Assembly: GCA_016714565.1 (NCBI GenBank)
Contig: JADKDM010000008.1
Location: 124,001-188,000, forward strand
DNA from: Candidatus Villigracilis propinquus
GTDB taxonomy: Bacteria > Chloroflexota > Anaerolineae > Anaerolineales > Villigracilaceae
Length of the DNA: 64,000 bases
Reading direction: 5' to 3'
Shown here: positions 26,921-34,851 of the stretch, in pieces
Layout: the number at the start of each line of letters is the position of its first letter
Position numbering within the stretch: position 1 is the first letter of the stretch
Position numbers and translations under genes: made by a program
Notes under the pieces: generated by a model
Told to the model about the DNA's origin: nothing
Seen by the model: the letters and a program-made list of their open reading frames with translations, nothing else
The model's database searches: none

Positions 26921-27061
26921 CTACTTCTTCGCGGTTTCCTGACAAGTCTGCGAGCCGCCAGCCACAGCCTGCAAAACACAGGAAAATTTGGCGTCGCAGG
27001 CAGTCAGGGCAAAGCTGAGCAAGAAACACAGTAAAAGAATTTTCTTTATGGTTCGTTTCAT
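26921..27061 (-). CDS. Small predicted lipoprotein (46 residues)
   Basis: Starts at the ATG at 27061 with an AAGGCGG site upstream. A basic N-terminus (MKRTIKK), a hydrophobic stretch and an LTAC lipobox predict cleavage before Cys, leaving a mature lipopeptide of about 26 residues with two further Cys. It lies antisense between wecC and wecB. Function unknown. The longer frame upstream of this start is not supported. Confidence 0.6.
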   Translation of the reverse strand: MKRTIKKILLLCFLLSFALTACDAKFSCVLQAVAGGSQTCQETAKK

Positions 27062-27145
27062 ATGTACCGCCTTTTGTTCATTCGATATATCCATCATATC
27101 CGAAATCGAATGAAATAAATTTACATTTTTGTTTGCGAGAAAATC

Positions 27146-28243
27146 TTGAAAATCCTTTCCGTCTTTGGCACACGCCCTGAAGCTGTAAAAATGGCTCCCA
27201 TTGTCCGCATGTTGGCGCAAACTGCGGGCGTGGAATCGCGCGTCTGCGTGACGGCACAACACCGTCAGATGCTCGACCAGGTCTTGAATCTGTTTGAGAT
27301 CAAACCTAACTATGACCTGAACCTGATGCGTGATAATCAATCCCTCGCACTGTTGAGCGCCGCGATCTTCACCCACCTCGACCCCGTCCTTGCAGATTTC
27401 AAACCCGATTGGGTACTAGCACAGGGAGATACCACTACCGTTGCCATCACCTCCCTGCTGACCTATTTCAACCGCACCCGGTTCGGGCATGTGGAAGCCG
27501 GCTTGCGCACCCGCGATAAATGGCAGCCTTTCCCTGAGGAGATCAACCGCCGCGTGGCAGGTGTCACCGCAGACCTGCATTTCGCGCCAACAGAATGGTC
27601 AAAACAAAACCTTCTTCGCGAAGGGATCGATGAGAGCATCATCAAAGTGACGGGAAACACCGTCATTGACGCTTTGCAATTCGTCAGCAAACAGCCGGAG
27701 CCGCAGGAAATCAGCCAGCTGGTCACTGCGAAGCTGAAAAACAGAAAACTCATCCTCGTCACCGCCCACCGCCGTGAGAATTTCGGCAAGCCCATGGAAA
27801 ATATTTGCCGCGCGCTGATCGAACTGGCAGGCCGCGGAGATGTGGAGATCGTCTACCCCGTCCACTTGAACCCGAACGTGCAGGAGCCTGTCAACCGGCT
27901 GCTCAAAGGCGTGGAGCATATCAATCTGCTCCCGCCGTTGGATTACCTGCCGCTTGTCCATTTAATGAAGCATGCCACACTCATCCTCACTGATTCGGGC
28001 GGAATTCAAGAGGAAGCGCCTGCCTTTGGCATCCCAACCCTTGTTTTGCGGGATGTGACGGAACGGCCCGAGGGAGTAATAGCAGGGACGGTTAAACTGA
28101 CAGGAACAGAAACCAGCCAAATTGTTAAAGAAGCGAAGCGGCTTTTGGATGACGAGTCCGCCTACGCAGAAATGGCAAGGGCGGGCAACCCATACGGGGA
28201 TGGTCATGCCACGGAAAAAATCATCCAGGCTTTACTCTTATAG
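27146..28243 (+). CDS. wecB: UDP-N-acetylglucosamine 2-epimerase (non-hydrolysing)
   Basis: 365 residues from a TTG start. The N-terminal SVFGTRPEAVKMAPIV, QGDTTTV, HVEAGLRT, TAHRRENFG and LTDSGGIQEEAPAFGIP are signature motifs of the GT-B fold epimerase that interconverts UDP-GlcNAc and UDP-ManNAc. It works just before WecC. The ribosome site is weak (GAGA) and the start is non-ATG, so expression may be modest. Confidence 0.94.
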   Translation: MKILSVFGTRPEAVKMAPIVRMLAQTAGVESRVCVTAQHRQMLDQVLNLFEIKPNYDLNLMRDNQSLALLSAAIFTHLDPVLADFKPDWVLAQGDTTTVAITSLLTYFNRTRFGHVEAGLRTRDKWQPFPEEINRRVAGVTADLHFAPTEWSKQNLLREGIDESIIKVTGNTVIDALQFVSKQPEPQEISQLVTAKLKNRKLILVTAHRRENFGKPMENICRALIELAGRGDVEIVYPVHLNPNVQEPVNRLLKGVEHINLLPPLDYLPLVHLMKHATLILTDSGGIQEEAPAFGIPTLVLRDVTERPEGVIAGTVKLTGTETSQIVKEAKRLLDDESAYAEMARAGNPYGDGHATEKIIQALLL

Positions 28244-28374
28244 ACAATTCAGTGTTTCCCCCCATTGCGCCGGGGACTTAATAATGCTATCAATAAAGTG
28301 GGATCCAACTTTTGGCAGATAGCTGTTTGTAATGTCTTGAAAAAAATTTCTGAGTATAATGAAACGGGTGACTT

Positions 28375-29319
28375 ATGCTACGCCAAACTTTTTCTTTCAT
28401 TTTTGCGATTTGCCTGCTCAGCGCAAGTTGGGGATCTGCAAACGCGCAAGCTCAGGGAACATTCAAATACTTTAGTGAAACCGGGCATAATGTTAAAGGG
28501 GATTTCTTCAAACACTACAACAGCAACCCGAACGCTATTTTCCTTTATGGCTATCCCATCACCGAGGAATTCATCAGCAAGGATGGAAAAACCGTCCAGT
28601 ATTTTCAGCGCGCCCGCTTTGAACTCCGCAGTGATATGCCTGAAGGACAGCGCGTACAACTGACCGCGCTTGGACAGCTCACTTTTGCCTCCACCGGCCC
28701 GTTAAGCGTAAACAATACATTTGCCTGCCGCTTGTACGCAGAGACAGGCTTCTCCGTCTGCTTTGCATTCCTGGAATTTTTGGACCAGTACGGCGGTGTG
28801 GCACAGTTCGGCTACCCGATCTCTAATTTCGAGTATCACGAAAACAAGATCGTCCAGTACTTTCAAAAAGCGCGGCTTGAATGGCAGCCCTGGAAGAACG
28901 AAGGCCAGCGGGTCGTCGTCTCAGACCTTGGGCGCATTTACTTCGACAAACTGGGCGAAGACCCCGGCCTGCTTGCCTCGGTAAAACCCATCGACAACTC
29001 GCTTCAGGTCACCACTAGTTTACAGGTGCGGGCGTTTGCCTGGAAGGCAGTTACCCTCGCCTCCGACACACAATTGATCTTCGTGATCGTACAGGATCAA
29101 AACCTACAGCCCATTGCAAATTCCAACTGTGCCGCCGTTGTCCACTGGCCGGATGGACGCAGCGAAACTACAAGCATCGCCACAAACACCAATGGCGTGG
29201 GTATCATCTCGCTCTCCTTCGTCAACCAGCCATACGGCAGCCTCATCTATACGGATGTGGCCTGCACATCCAACGGGTTGAGCGCAACCACAACGACATC
29301 CTTCCGAATCTGGTACTAA
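28375..29319 (+). CDS. Secreted protein with two tandem repeats and C-terminal Ig-like region
   Basis: 314 residues. A signal peptide (cleavage near SANAQA) is followed by two copies of a roughly 60-residue unit: FSETGHNV...LYGYPITEEF...VQYFQRARFEL and YAETGFSV...FGYPISNFEY...VQYFQKARLEW. The shared core G-YPI plus VQYFQ-AR-E resembles an LGFP-like repeat frequent in Chloroflexota surface proteins. The last 100 residues look like a beta-sandwich. TATAAT lies at 28355-28360 before the ATG. Likely extracellular binding role; no enzyme motif seen. Confidence 0.8.
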   Translation: MLRQTFSFIFAICLLSASWGSANAQAQGTFKYFSETGHNVKGDFFKHYNSNPNAIFLYGYPITEEFISKDGKTVQYFQRARFELRSDMPEGQRVQLTALGQLTFASTGPLSVNNTFACRLYAETGFSVCFAFLEFLDQYGGVAQFGYPISNFEYHENKIVQYFQKARLEWQPWKNEGQRVVVSDLGRIYFDKLGEDPGLLASVKPIDNSLQVTTSLQVRAFAWKAVTLASDTQLIFVIVQDQNLQPIANSNCAAVVHWPDGRSETTSIATNTNGVGIISLSFVNQPYGSLIYTDVACTSNGLSATTTTSFRIWY

Positions 29320-29323
29320 AATC

Positions 29324-29351
29324 AAACTCCCGCAGCTGCGGGAGTTTTTTT
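29324..29351. terminator. Terminator between convergent genes
   Basis: A perfect 12-bp inverted repeat (29324-29335 and 29336-29347) with T at 29345-29351. It ends the secreted-protein gene and overlaps the stop of the opposing gene. Confidence 0.85.
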
Positions 29352-30021
29352 ATAGCAATTCTTTCCAGTCAAACACGGGGCCGTCTTTACAAGCCATCTT
29401 CCATTGATGATGAACGACCACAGCGCAGACGCCGCATTCGGCGAGCGCCCCGCACGGCATCTGTGTGCGGATTAAGACCTGCGCTTCGCACCGCGCCCTT
29501 GCCTGATTGCCCTCCCCCATCATTTCCCTTAGCTGATTCAGATTCTCACGTGCAGCGTCGATTGCGGCGAAATCTGCCCAGTGCAAAATTTCCGGCATGG
29601 CTTGCAACGGCTGCACTTCAACGACTTCAGGCAGATCTCTTGCAAGCGAATCGGAAAGCAGGACAACTTCTGCGCCTTGTTTAAGTGCGAGGGGAATTAA
29701 TCCCTGCAGGCGGGCGGGAGAATCGTCAAAGGCGAGCAGGGCTATTTTGCGGGCAGCTGTTGGGATGGTAAATCCGTGCCCGAGCGGGCCGCGCAAGTTG
29801 AGGGATGCGCCGGGAGTCCACGAATTTGGAATGGGTGCGGCAGCTACAAATCCATTCGGGGAGGAGGTGCTGAAGAAAACCGAATCAGCTACCGGCGAGT
29901 CTGAGGCGGGTGCGTGGGCGAGGAGGTACTGTCCAGGAGCGGGGATCAATTCGGGCGGGCATTCGATGCGGGCGGAGCCATCCAAAAAAATTTCCTTGAG
30001 TATGCCTTTGTCAAGTTTCAT
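29350..30021 (-). CDS. PyrK-like iron-sulfur electron-transfer protein
   Basis: 223 residues from MKLDKGILKEIFLDGSARI. A ferredoxin-reductase-like beta-barrel, an NAD/FAD-type middle domain and the C-terminal cluster region PCGALAECGVC...ACKDGPVFDW resemble PyrK, which links dihydroorotate dehydrogenase to NAD. Cys spacing here is CX5CX2C, one residue longer than the CX4CX2C typical of PyrK. No pyrD is adjacent. It may serve another dehydrogenase. The frame is open further upstream, but the gene probably starts here, with no clear ribosome site. Confidence 0.7.
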   Translation of the reverse strand: MKLDKGILKEIFLDGSARIECPPELIPAPGQYLLAHAPASDSPVADSVFFSTSSPNGFVAAAPIPNSWTPGASLNLRGPLGHGFTIPTAARKIALLAFDDSPARLQGLIPLALKQGAEVVLLSDSLARDLPEVVEVQPLQAMPEILHWADFAAIDAARENLNQLREMMGEGNQARARCEAQVLIRTQMPCGALAECGVCAVVVHHQWKMACKDGPVFDWKELL

Positions 30022-30063
30022 TGGAGAAATATTAACATGCTTCGGAGGGCAAAGCAAGCGCGA

Positions 30064-30069
30064 TATAAT
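30064..30069 (+). promoter_or_regulatory. -10 box TATAAT of the band-7 gene
   Basis: TATAAT in the divergent gap, 27 nt before the ATG at 30097; CGGAGGAAACC provides the ribosome site. Confidence 0.45.
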
Positions 30070-30096
30070 TATTGAAACTATGTTTCGGAGGAAACC

Positions 30097-31113
30097 ATGA
30101 ATATTTCGGTTTTACTACAAGGACTTGCGTCCTTTGCATGGATCGCGTTCTTTGGTGTGTTGGTGCTGATCTTTGTGCGCACCAGCCGTAATCAGGCGGC
30201 GAAGGGGTTGACCTCGGTGGTGATCATTTTACTTGTTGCTGCCGTGCTTCTCACCTCGGTTGGCGCGGGGCTGGTCTTCCTGCAAGCCAATGAGTATGGT
30301 GTGGTGATCTCGGCCTTCCAGCCAAACGGCTACCGCACTCAGGCGTTGGGACCGGGCTTGCATTGGATCATTCCATTCGTTGAAAGCGTGCAAAAATATT
30401 CTGTAGCGCGGCAAACGTACACGATGTCTTCGGCGAGCACGGAAGGCTCAGTACAAGGTGATGACTCGATTCAAGCGCGTACAAAAGACGGACAGCAGGT
30501 TTTCATTGATGCTTCGGTCATTTATGCGGCTGATCCCACCCAGTTGATTCAACTCCACATCAATTGGCAGAACCGTTATGAGGAAAACGTGGTGCGGCCT
30601 GTGGCGCGCGCGGCCATCCGCAATGCGGTTTCGCAATTTGGCGTGGAAGAATTAGTGAGCACGAAACGCGGTGAGTTGGAACAAGCTATTCGTACCGAGA
30701 TCGAAACGAAGTTGAAAGCCAATAACATCATCATGTCCGACTTTCTGATGCGCAACATCCGCTTTAGCGATGAATACGCGGCGGCTGTGGAACAAAAGCA
30801 GGTTGCTGAACAGCAGGCGCAACAGGCGAAGTTCGTTGTGGAATCAAAGAAGCAGGAAGCCGAGCAGGCTCGCCAGATCGCACAAGGTGCAGCGGATGCG
30901 GCGGTGATCGCGTCACAAGGCGCGGCGGAAGCGCGTTTGATCGAGGCGAATGCGGAGGCAGAGGCCAACCGCTTGATCGCGCAATCCATCACGCCACAGT
31001 TGGTGCAGTATCAATATGTGTTGAAACTTTCCCCGGGCGTGACGACCATCTTTGTCCCAAGCGGTAATCAGTTCATTTTGCCGCTGCCGGATACCACGTC
31101 AATACCTCAATAA
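30097..31113 (+). CDS. Prohibitin-like SPFH/band-7 protein
   Basis: 338 residues. There are two N-terminal hydrophobic segments (about residues 8-28 and 40-62), then an SPFH domain (VVISAFQPNGYRTQALGPGLHWIIPFVESVQ), a long Ala/Gln/Glu coiled coil (residues 225-295) and a hydrophobic C-terminus. This is the prohibitin-type branch, distinct from the slipin at 23875. It forms membrane-bound rings. It is separated from selD by a 15-bp hairpin. Confidence 0.9.
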   Translation: MNISVLLQGLASFAWIAFFGVLVLIFVRTSRNQAAKGLTSVVIILLVAAVLLTSVGAGLVFLQANEYGVVISAFQPNGYRTQALGPGLHWIIPFVESVQKYSVARQTYTMSSASTEGSVQGDDSIQARTKDGQQVFIDASVIYAADPTQLIQLHINWQNRYEENVVRPVARAAIRNAVSQFGVEELVSTKRGELEQAIRTEIETKLKANNIIMSDFLMRNIRFSDEYAAAVEQKQVAEQQAQQAKFVVESKKQEAEQARQIAQGAADAAVIASQGAAEARLIEANAEAEANRLIAQSITPQLVQYQYVLKLSPGVTTIFVPSGNQFILPLPDTTSIPQ

Positions 31114-31122
31114 GTTTAGAAT

Positions 31123-31155
31123 AAGTGACAGTCACCTTTTAGGTGACTGTCACTT
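31123..31155. terminator. 15-bp hairpin between the band-7 gene and selD
   Basis: Perfect arms 31123-31137 and 31141-31155 around a TTT loop. No T tract follows, so it may be a weak terminator, an RNA-stabilising structure or an interspersed palindrome. It lies 13 nt before the selD ATG. Confidence 0.55.
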
Positions 31156-31167
31156 GGATTATATAAA

Positions 31168-32229
31168 ATGCCCATTCCACAAACTGGACGCGAAATCCGC
31201 CTGACGACTCTTTCGGCTTGCGCGGGCTGAGCGTCCAAACTAAGCGCGGATGCGCTGACGCAGGTTCTGCGTCCAATAAAAGATATCTTCGACCCCGCCT
31301 CGTACCCGGACCTGATCATTGGTCTTGACTCTCCGGATGACGCGGCCGTTTGGCGTTTAAGTGAAGACAAAGCCATTGTGGTGACGACGGATTTCTTTAC
31401 CCCAGTTGTGGATACGGCCTATGAATACGGCTCAATCGCGGCGGCGAACAGTCTTTCGGATGTGTATGCAATGGGTGGACAGCCCTTCCTTGCGCTGAAT
31501 ATCGCGGCTTTGCCCGATAACCTGCCAGTGGAAATATCCAGCGAGATATTGCGCGGCGGTGCGGAGAAGGCTCGTGAGGCGGGCGTAGTGATCGCGGGCG
31601 GGCATACGGTCAAAGACAAGGAACCGAAATACGGTCTGGTGGCCATTGGGTTTGTGGATCCGCGTAAGGTCATCAGCAAAAGCGGACTAAAGGTTGGCGA
31701 TGTATTAGTGCTGACCAAGCCGCTCGGCGGCGGCGTGACCACGACTGCCTTGAAACAGGAAAAAGCAGAGGCGGTGCATGTTACCGAGGCAATTGAGTGG
31801 ATGTCCCGTTTGAATAAGACGGCCAGTCAATTGGCTGTTGAATTCGGCGTGCGCGGCGGGACGGATATTACCGGGTTTGGTTTGCTCGGTCACGGTTTGG
31901 AAATGGCGCAAGCCTCCAGTGTGTGCCTGCATATTGAATATTCGAAGCTCCCCTTCTTGAGCGGCGCACGCGGATACGCTGAAAAGGGAATTTTCCCTGG
32001 CGGCGCATTTGACAATAAGTTGCACTTTGAAAAGTGGGTAAGATTCTACGAAGAAATAGATGAGCCTGCTCAAATGTTGATGTTCGATCCACAGACCAGC
32101 GGCGGTTTATTATTCGGTGTGGCGCGCGAAAAACTGGATGAGTTCGAGAAGCGGGCGCAGGAAATGAATCAGCGGGTGTGGGTGATCGGGGACGTTAGAG
32201 CAGGCAGCGGCGCGGAGATCGAGGCGTAG
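31168..32229 (+). CDS. selD: Selenide, water dikinase, selenocysteine-containing (in-frame TGA)
   Basis: Reading from the ATG at 31168 with the TGA at 31228-31230 as selenocysteine gives 353 residues, the normal SelD length. The context SACAGUASK aligns with the GAGCGCK active site of E. coli SelD and puts Sec at the catalytic Cys17 position, with Lys retained and Cys19 replaced by Ser. Downstream, GLDSPDDAAVW, VTTDFFTPVVD and GGTDITGFGLLGH are SelD ATP- and metal-binding motifs. It makes selenophosphate from selenide and ATP for Sec-tRNA. A conventional call would begin at about 31378 and lose the active site. Two hairpins follow the TGA. Confidence 0.93.
31231..31273 (+). promoter_or_regulatory. 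Candidate bacterial SECIS hairpins in selD
   Basis: Two adjacent stem-loops follow the TGA: AGCGC/GCGCT at 31243-31256 (loop GGAT) and GACGCAG/CTGCGTC at 31257-31273 (loop GTT). The second apex lies about 34 nt after the TGA and has a G-U pair in the loop, matching the position and loop of bacterial SECIS elements recognised by SelB. Confidence 0.6.
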
Positions 32230-32378
32230 TGTTCCGCATCAGCTCTTTGGAACTGGCTCTCACTTGCGGGCTGATCGTTCTGGTATTTTTTGTCCCTGTT
32301 CTTATCTCAAGATGGTATGCACAGATCAATAAACGATTGAATCGCATCGAAAAGAAGATCGATAAACAGAAGGAATAA
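32229..32378 (+). CDS. Small single-span membrane protein (49 residues)
   Basis: A GTG start overlaps the selD stop (TAGTG). The peptide has a hydrophobic span (LALTCGLIVLVFFVPVLI) and a basic, helical tail (INKRLNRIEKKIDKQKE) that could form a coiled coil. It ends 2 nt before the deaminase ATG, so it fits tightly in the operon. I do not recognise a family. Overlap-coupled translation and the helix-plus-tail design support it being real. Confidence 0.6.
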   Translation: MFRISSLELALTCGLIVLVFFVPVLISRWYAQINKRLNRIEKKIDKQKE

Positions 32379-32380
32379 CT

Positions 32381-33022
32381 ATGTGGGAAACCCTTTCCCT
32401 TTCGTGGCAGGCAGCACTTGAGATGGCTTGGGAGGCATACTGTGCAGGGACGGTGCCAATTGGCGCGGTAGTGGCGGATGCCAAAGGGAATATCGTTTCG
32501 CGAGGACGAAACCGCATTATGGAAAAGAATGCGCCCAAGGGTCAGGTGTGCAATAATGGGCTGGCTCATGCGGAAATCAATGCCTTGCTCTCTTTGGAAT
32601 TAAGCTACGAGGAAAGCAGGAATTCCGCGCTGTACACAACGATGGAGCCATGTCCGCTGTGTATGGGGGCGTTGTATATGTCTGATGTGAAGACGGTACA
32701 TTTTGCGGCACGCGACCCGTGGGCGGGAAGCACCAATCTTTTGGGAACAACGCCCTATCTCAGCCGCAAACCTTTCAAAGTTTTTGAGCCGCAAAATATA
32801 GTGTTGGAGAACTGCTTGACTGCGCTGCACACTGAGTTTGAGCTGTTCAACCGTGGTGAGGAATTCTTGTCCTATAATTTTTTCGTTGTATTTCGGGCTG
32901 CCCTGCCGGATGGAGTTGAAAAAGGGATTGTTCTCCATCGTTCCGGTGAACTTCGCAAAAAGCAAAAAGAAGGATTGCCTGCCAGTCAGGCCTTTAATTG
33001 GCTCGCCAATCAGGTACAATAA
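32381..33022 (+). CDS. Cytidine/deoxycytidylate-type nucleoside deaminase
   Basis: 213 residues. The zinc site is complete: HAEINA (His and catalytic Glu) and PCPLCMGAL (two Cys). The N-terminus AWEAYCAGTVPIGAVV resembles TadA/guanine-deaminase-like enzymes. About 80 residues follow the catalytic core, longer than TadA (about 150-165 total). Substrate may be a free base or nucleoside rather than tRNA. AAGGAATAACT precedes the ATG. Confidence 0.85.
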   Translation: MWETLSLSWQAALEMAWEAYCAGTVPIGAVVADAKGNIVSRGRNRIMEKNAPKGQVCNNGLAHAEINALLSLELSYEESRNSALYTTMEPCPLCMGALYMSDVKTVHFAARDPWAGSTNLLGTTPYLSRKPFKVFEPQNIVLENCLTALHTEFELFNRGEEFLSYNFFVVFRAALPDGVEKGIVLHRSGELRKKQKEGLPASQAFNWLANQVQ

Positions 33023-33213
33023 GGGCGGAAAACCTTTCTTAACAAACATCATGCCTGAAATCCCCATAGAATCTGATCTTAGCTGTCCCCTCGATCTGCC
33101 CCCTACTTATTTGTTCGTCCAAATAGACGAGGCAATATCCTGCCGCAAATTCATTTTCGCGGCTTAATGGTTTTAATCGCACACAGAGACAACTTTGCAA
33201 GTAAAAGGAAAAC

Positions 33214-34512
33214 ATGAGTATTGGTAATGAGCTATTAATGATTTTTATTCTGATCCTGGTGAACGCTGTTCTCGCCATGTCAGAAGCCGCGCTGGTCGCT
33301 TCACGCAAGGCGCGCCTGCAACAACAGGCAGGCGAGGGCAATAAATCATCGGCATTGGCCATCAAGTTAATCGAAGACCCGAATATTTTTCTTTCCACCA
33401 TCCAGATCGGGATCACCTTGATCGGGGTACTGGCAGGCGCGGTTGGCGGTGCAACGATTGCAGAATCACTGGCGGTCGTCCTGCATACTATTCCCTATAT
33501 CAGCGAGTACAGCACATCCATTGCTTTGGGCATTGTGGTATTGTCCATCACGATCCTGACCATTTGGCTGGGTGAACTGGTTCCAAAAAGACTTGGTTTA
33601 AACAGCCCGGAGAAAATTGCACAAGTGGTGGCCGGCCCAATGCTTTTTCTTTCGGTGGTCTTTTCTCCCTTCATAAAACTTATGAGCGGGGCAACGAATT
33701 TCGTCCTGCGCCTCATGGGCGTCAATCCATCAACAGACCCCCCCATTACGGAAGAAGAACTGCAGGTTTTGATAAACCAGGGTACCCAGGCGGGTGTATT
33801 CGAAGAATCCGAACAGGATATGGTAGAGGGAGTATTCAGCCTGGGCGACCAGCGTGTGTATTCATTAATGACACCACGCACTGAAATTGTATGGTTGGAT
33901 ATTGACGACACGCTCGAAGAGATTCGCGAGAAAATAGCCGATTGCCCATACTCTCGTTTTCCTGTGCGTCAGGATACACTTGAGGCAATCGTTGGAATCG
34001 TAAAATCACGCGATCTGCTGGTGGCCAGTTTATTCGGCAATGAGATCAAACTCAAAGAATTTGTCAAACCGGCTTTTTACATCCCAGAAACCATGTTCGC
34101 CTCACGCGCGTTGGAGATCTTGAAAGAGAAAAATACCGAATTATTGTTGGTCGTTGACGAATTTGGCGGCGTGCAGGGATTATTGACCATTAACGATATT
34201 CTGGAAGAGATCGTCGGTGAAATGGAAGGCGCGGAACCACAAGCCACGCAAAGACAGGATGGTTCCTGGCTTTTGGACGGCATGTTGGAAATAGACGAGT
34301 TCAAGGAAATCTTCAACCTGCACATTCTTCCTCACGAAGATGAATATGAGACTCTAAGCGGATTTGTAATGACATCCCTTGGGCGTGTGCCGCAAGCCGC
34401 CGATAATTTTGAATGGAACAACTTCCGCTTTGAAGTGATGGATATGGATGGCCGCCGCGTGGATAAAGTTCTCGTCACCACCCTGCCGAAGCCTCCAATA
34501 GCGCAAGCATAA
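33214..34512 (+). CDS. CNNM/CorC-type hemolysin-family membrane protein
   Basis: 432 residues. The N-terminal DUF21 domain with four helices (residues 5-180) includes MSEAALVASRKARL. Two CBS domains (VYSLMTPRTEIVWLD and the PETMFASRALEILKEK region) and a C-terminal CorC/HlyC transporter-associated domain (LLDGMLEIDEFKEIF) follow. The family is linked to Mg2+/Co2+ efflux and resistance. An AAAGGAAAAC site precedes the ATG. Hemolysin is a historic name only. The 190-nt gap upstream holds no supported gene. Confidence 0.9.
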   Translation: MSIGNELLMIFILILVNAVLAMSEAALVASRKARLQQQAGEGNKSSALAIKLIEDPNIFLSTIQIGITLIGVLAGAVGGATIAESLAVVLHTIPYISEYSTSIALGIVVLSITILTIWLGELVPKRLGLNSPEKIAQVVAGPMLFLSVVFSPFIKLMSGATNFVLRLMGVNPSTDPPITEEELQVLINQGTQAGVFEESEQDMVEGVFSLGDQRVYSLMTPRTEIVWLDIDDTLEEIREKIADCPYSRFPVRQDTLEAIVGIVKSRDLLVASLFGNEIKLKEFVKPAFYIPETMFASRALEILKEKNTELLLVVDEFGGVQGLLTINDILEEIVGEMEGAEPQATQRQDGSWLLDGMLEIDEFKEIFNLHILPHEDEYETLSGFVMTSLGRVPQAADNFEWNNFRFEVMDMDGRRVDKVLVTTLPKPPIAQA

Positions 34513-34526
34513 AAAGGGAAAACCAA

Positions 34527-34814
34527 ATGACAGCATACGTGATCGTGGATATCGAAGTGACTGACCCAGAAGGCTACAAGGAATATGCCAAAATGGCGCC
34601 AGAAGCCGTGAAGTTGTATGGCGGCAAATACATTGCCCGCGGCGGACAAAACGAAACTCTCGAAGGAGACTGGCAGGCGAAGCGCCTGGTCATTCTTGAA
34701 TTCCCTTCCGTGGAGCAGGCAAAAAGCTGGTTGAATTCTCCCGAGTACGCGCCTGCCCGCAAACTACGGCATCAATACGCCCGCTCGAACATGATCGTCG
34801 TCGAAGGCTTGTAA
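34527..34814 (+). CDS. DUF1330 family protein
   Basis: 95 residues, ferredoxin-like dimeric alpha/beta-barrel fold: AYVIVDIEVTDPEGYKEY, YGGKYIARGG and VILEFPSVEQAKSWLNSPEY are the DUF1330 signatures. Function is undefined in the family. It lies 14 nt after the CorC-type gene and probably shares its transcript. Confidence 0.88.
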   Translation: MTAYVIVDIEVTDPEGYKEYAKMAPEAVKLYGGKYIARGGQNETLEGDWQAKRLVILEFPSVEQAKSWLNSPEYAPARKLRHQYARSNMIVVEGL

Positions 34815-34835
34815 AAGCCCCTAATTGTTCAATGG

Positions 34836-34841
34836 TATAAT
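34836..34841 (+). promoter_or_regulatory. -10 box TATAAT of the LysM protein gene
   Basis: A perfect TATAAT ending 10 nt before the ATG at 34852. A TTG at 34825 in the same frame would lie inside the promoter, so the ATG is the better start. A leader of about three nucleotides is expected. Confidence 0.5.
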
Positions 34842-34851
34842 CCTCGCCCGT

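Noticed and set aside
31378..32229. SelD starting at GTG 31378
   Set aside because: This start removes the active-site region and first ATP-binding segment; the in-frame TGA explains the apparent upstream stop.
33051..33167. 38-codon frame between the deaminase and CorC-type genes
   Set aside because: It lacks a ribosome site and the peptide has no recognisable features.
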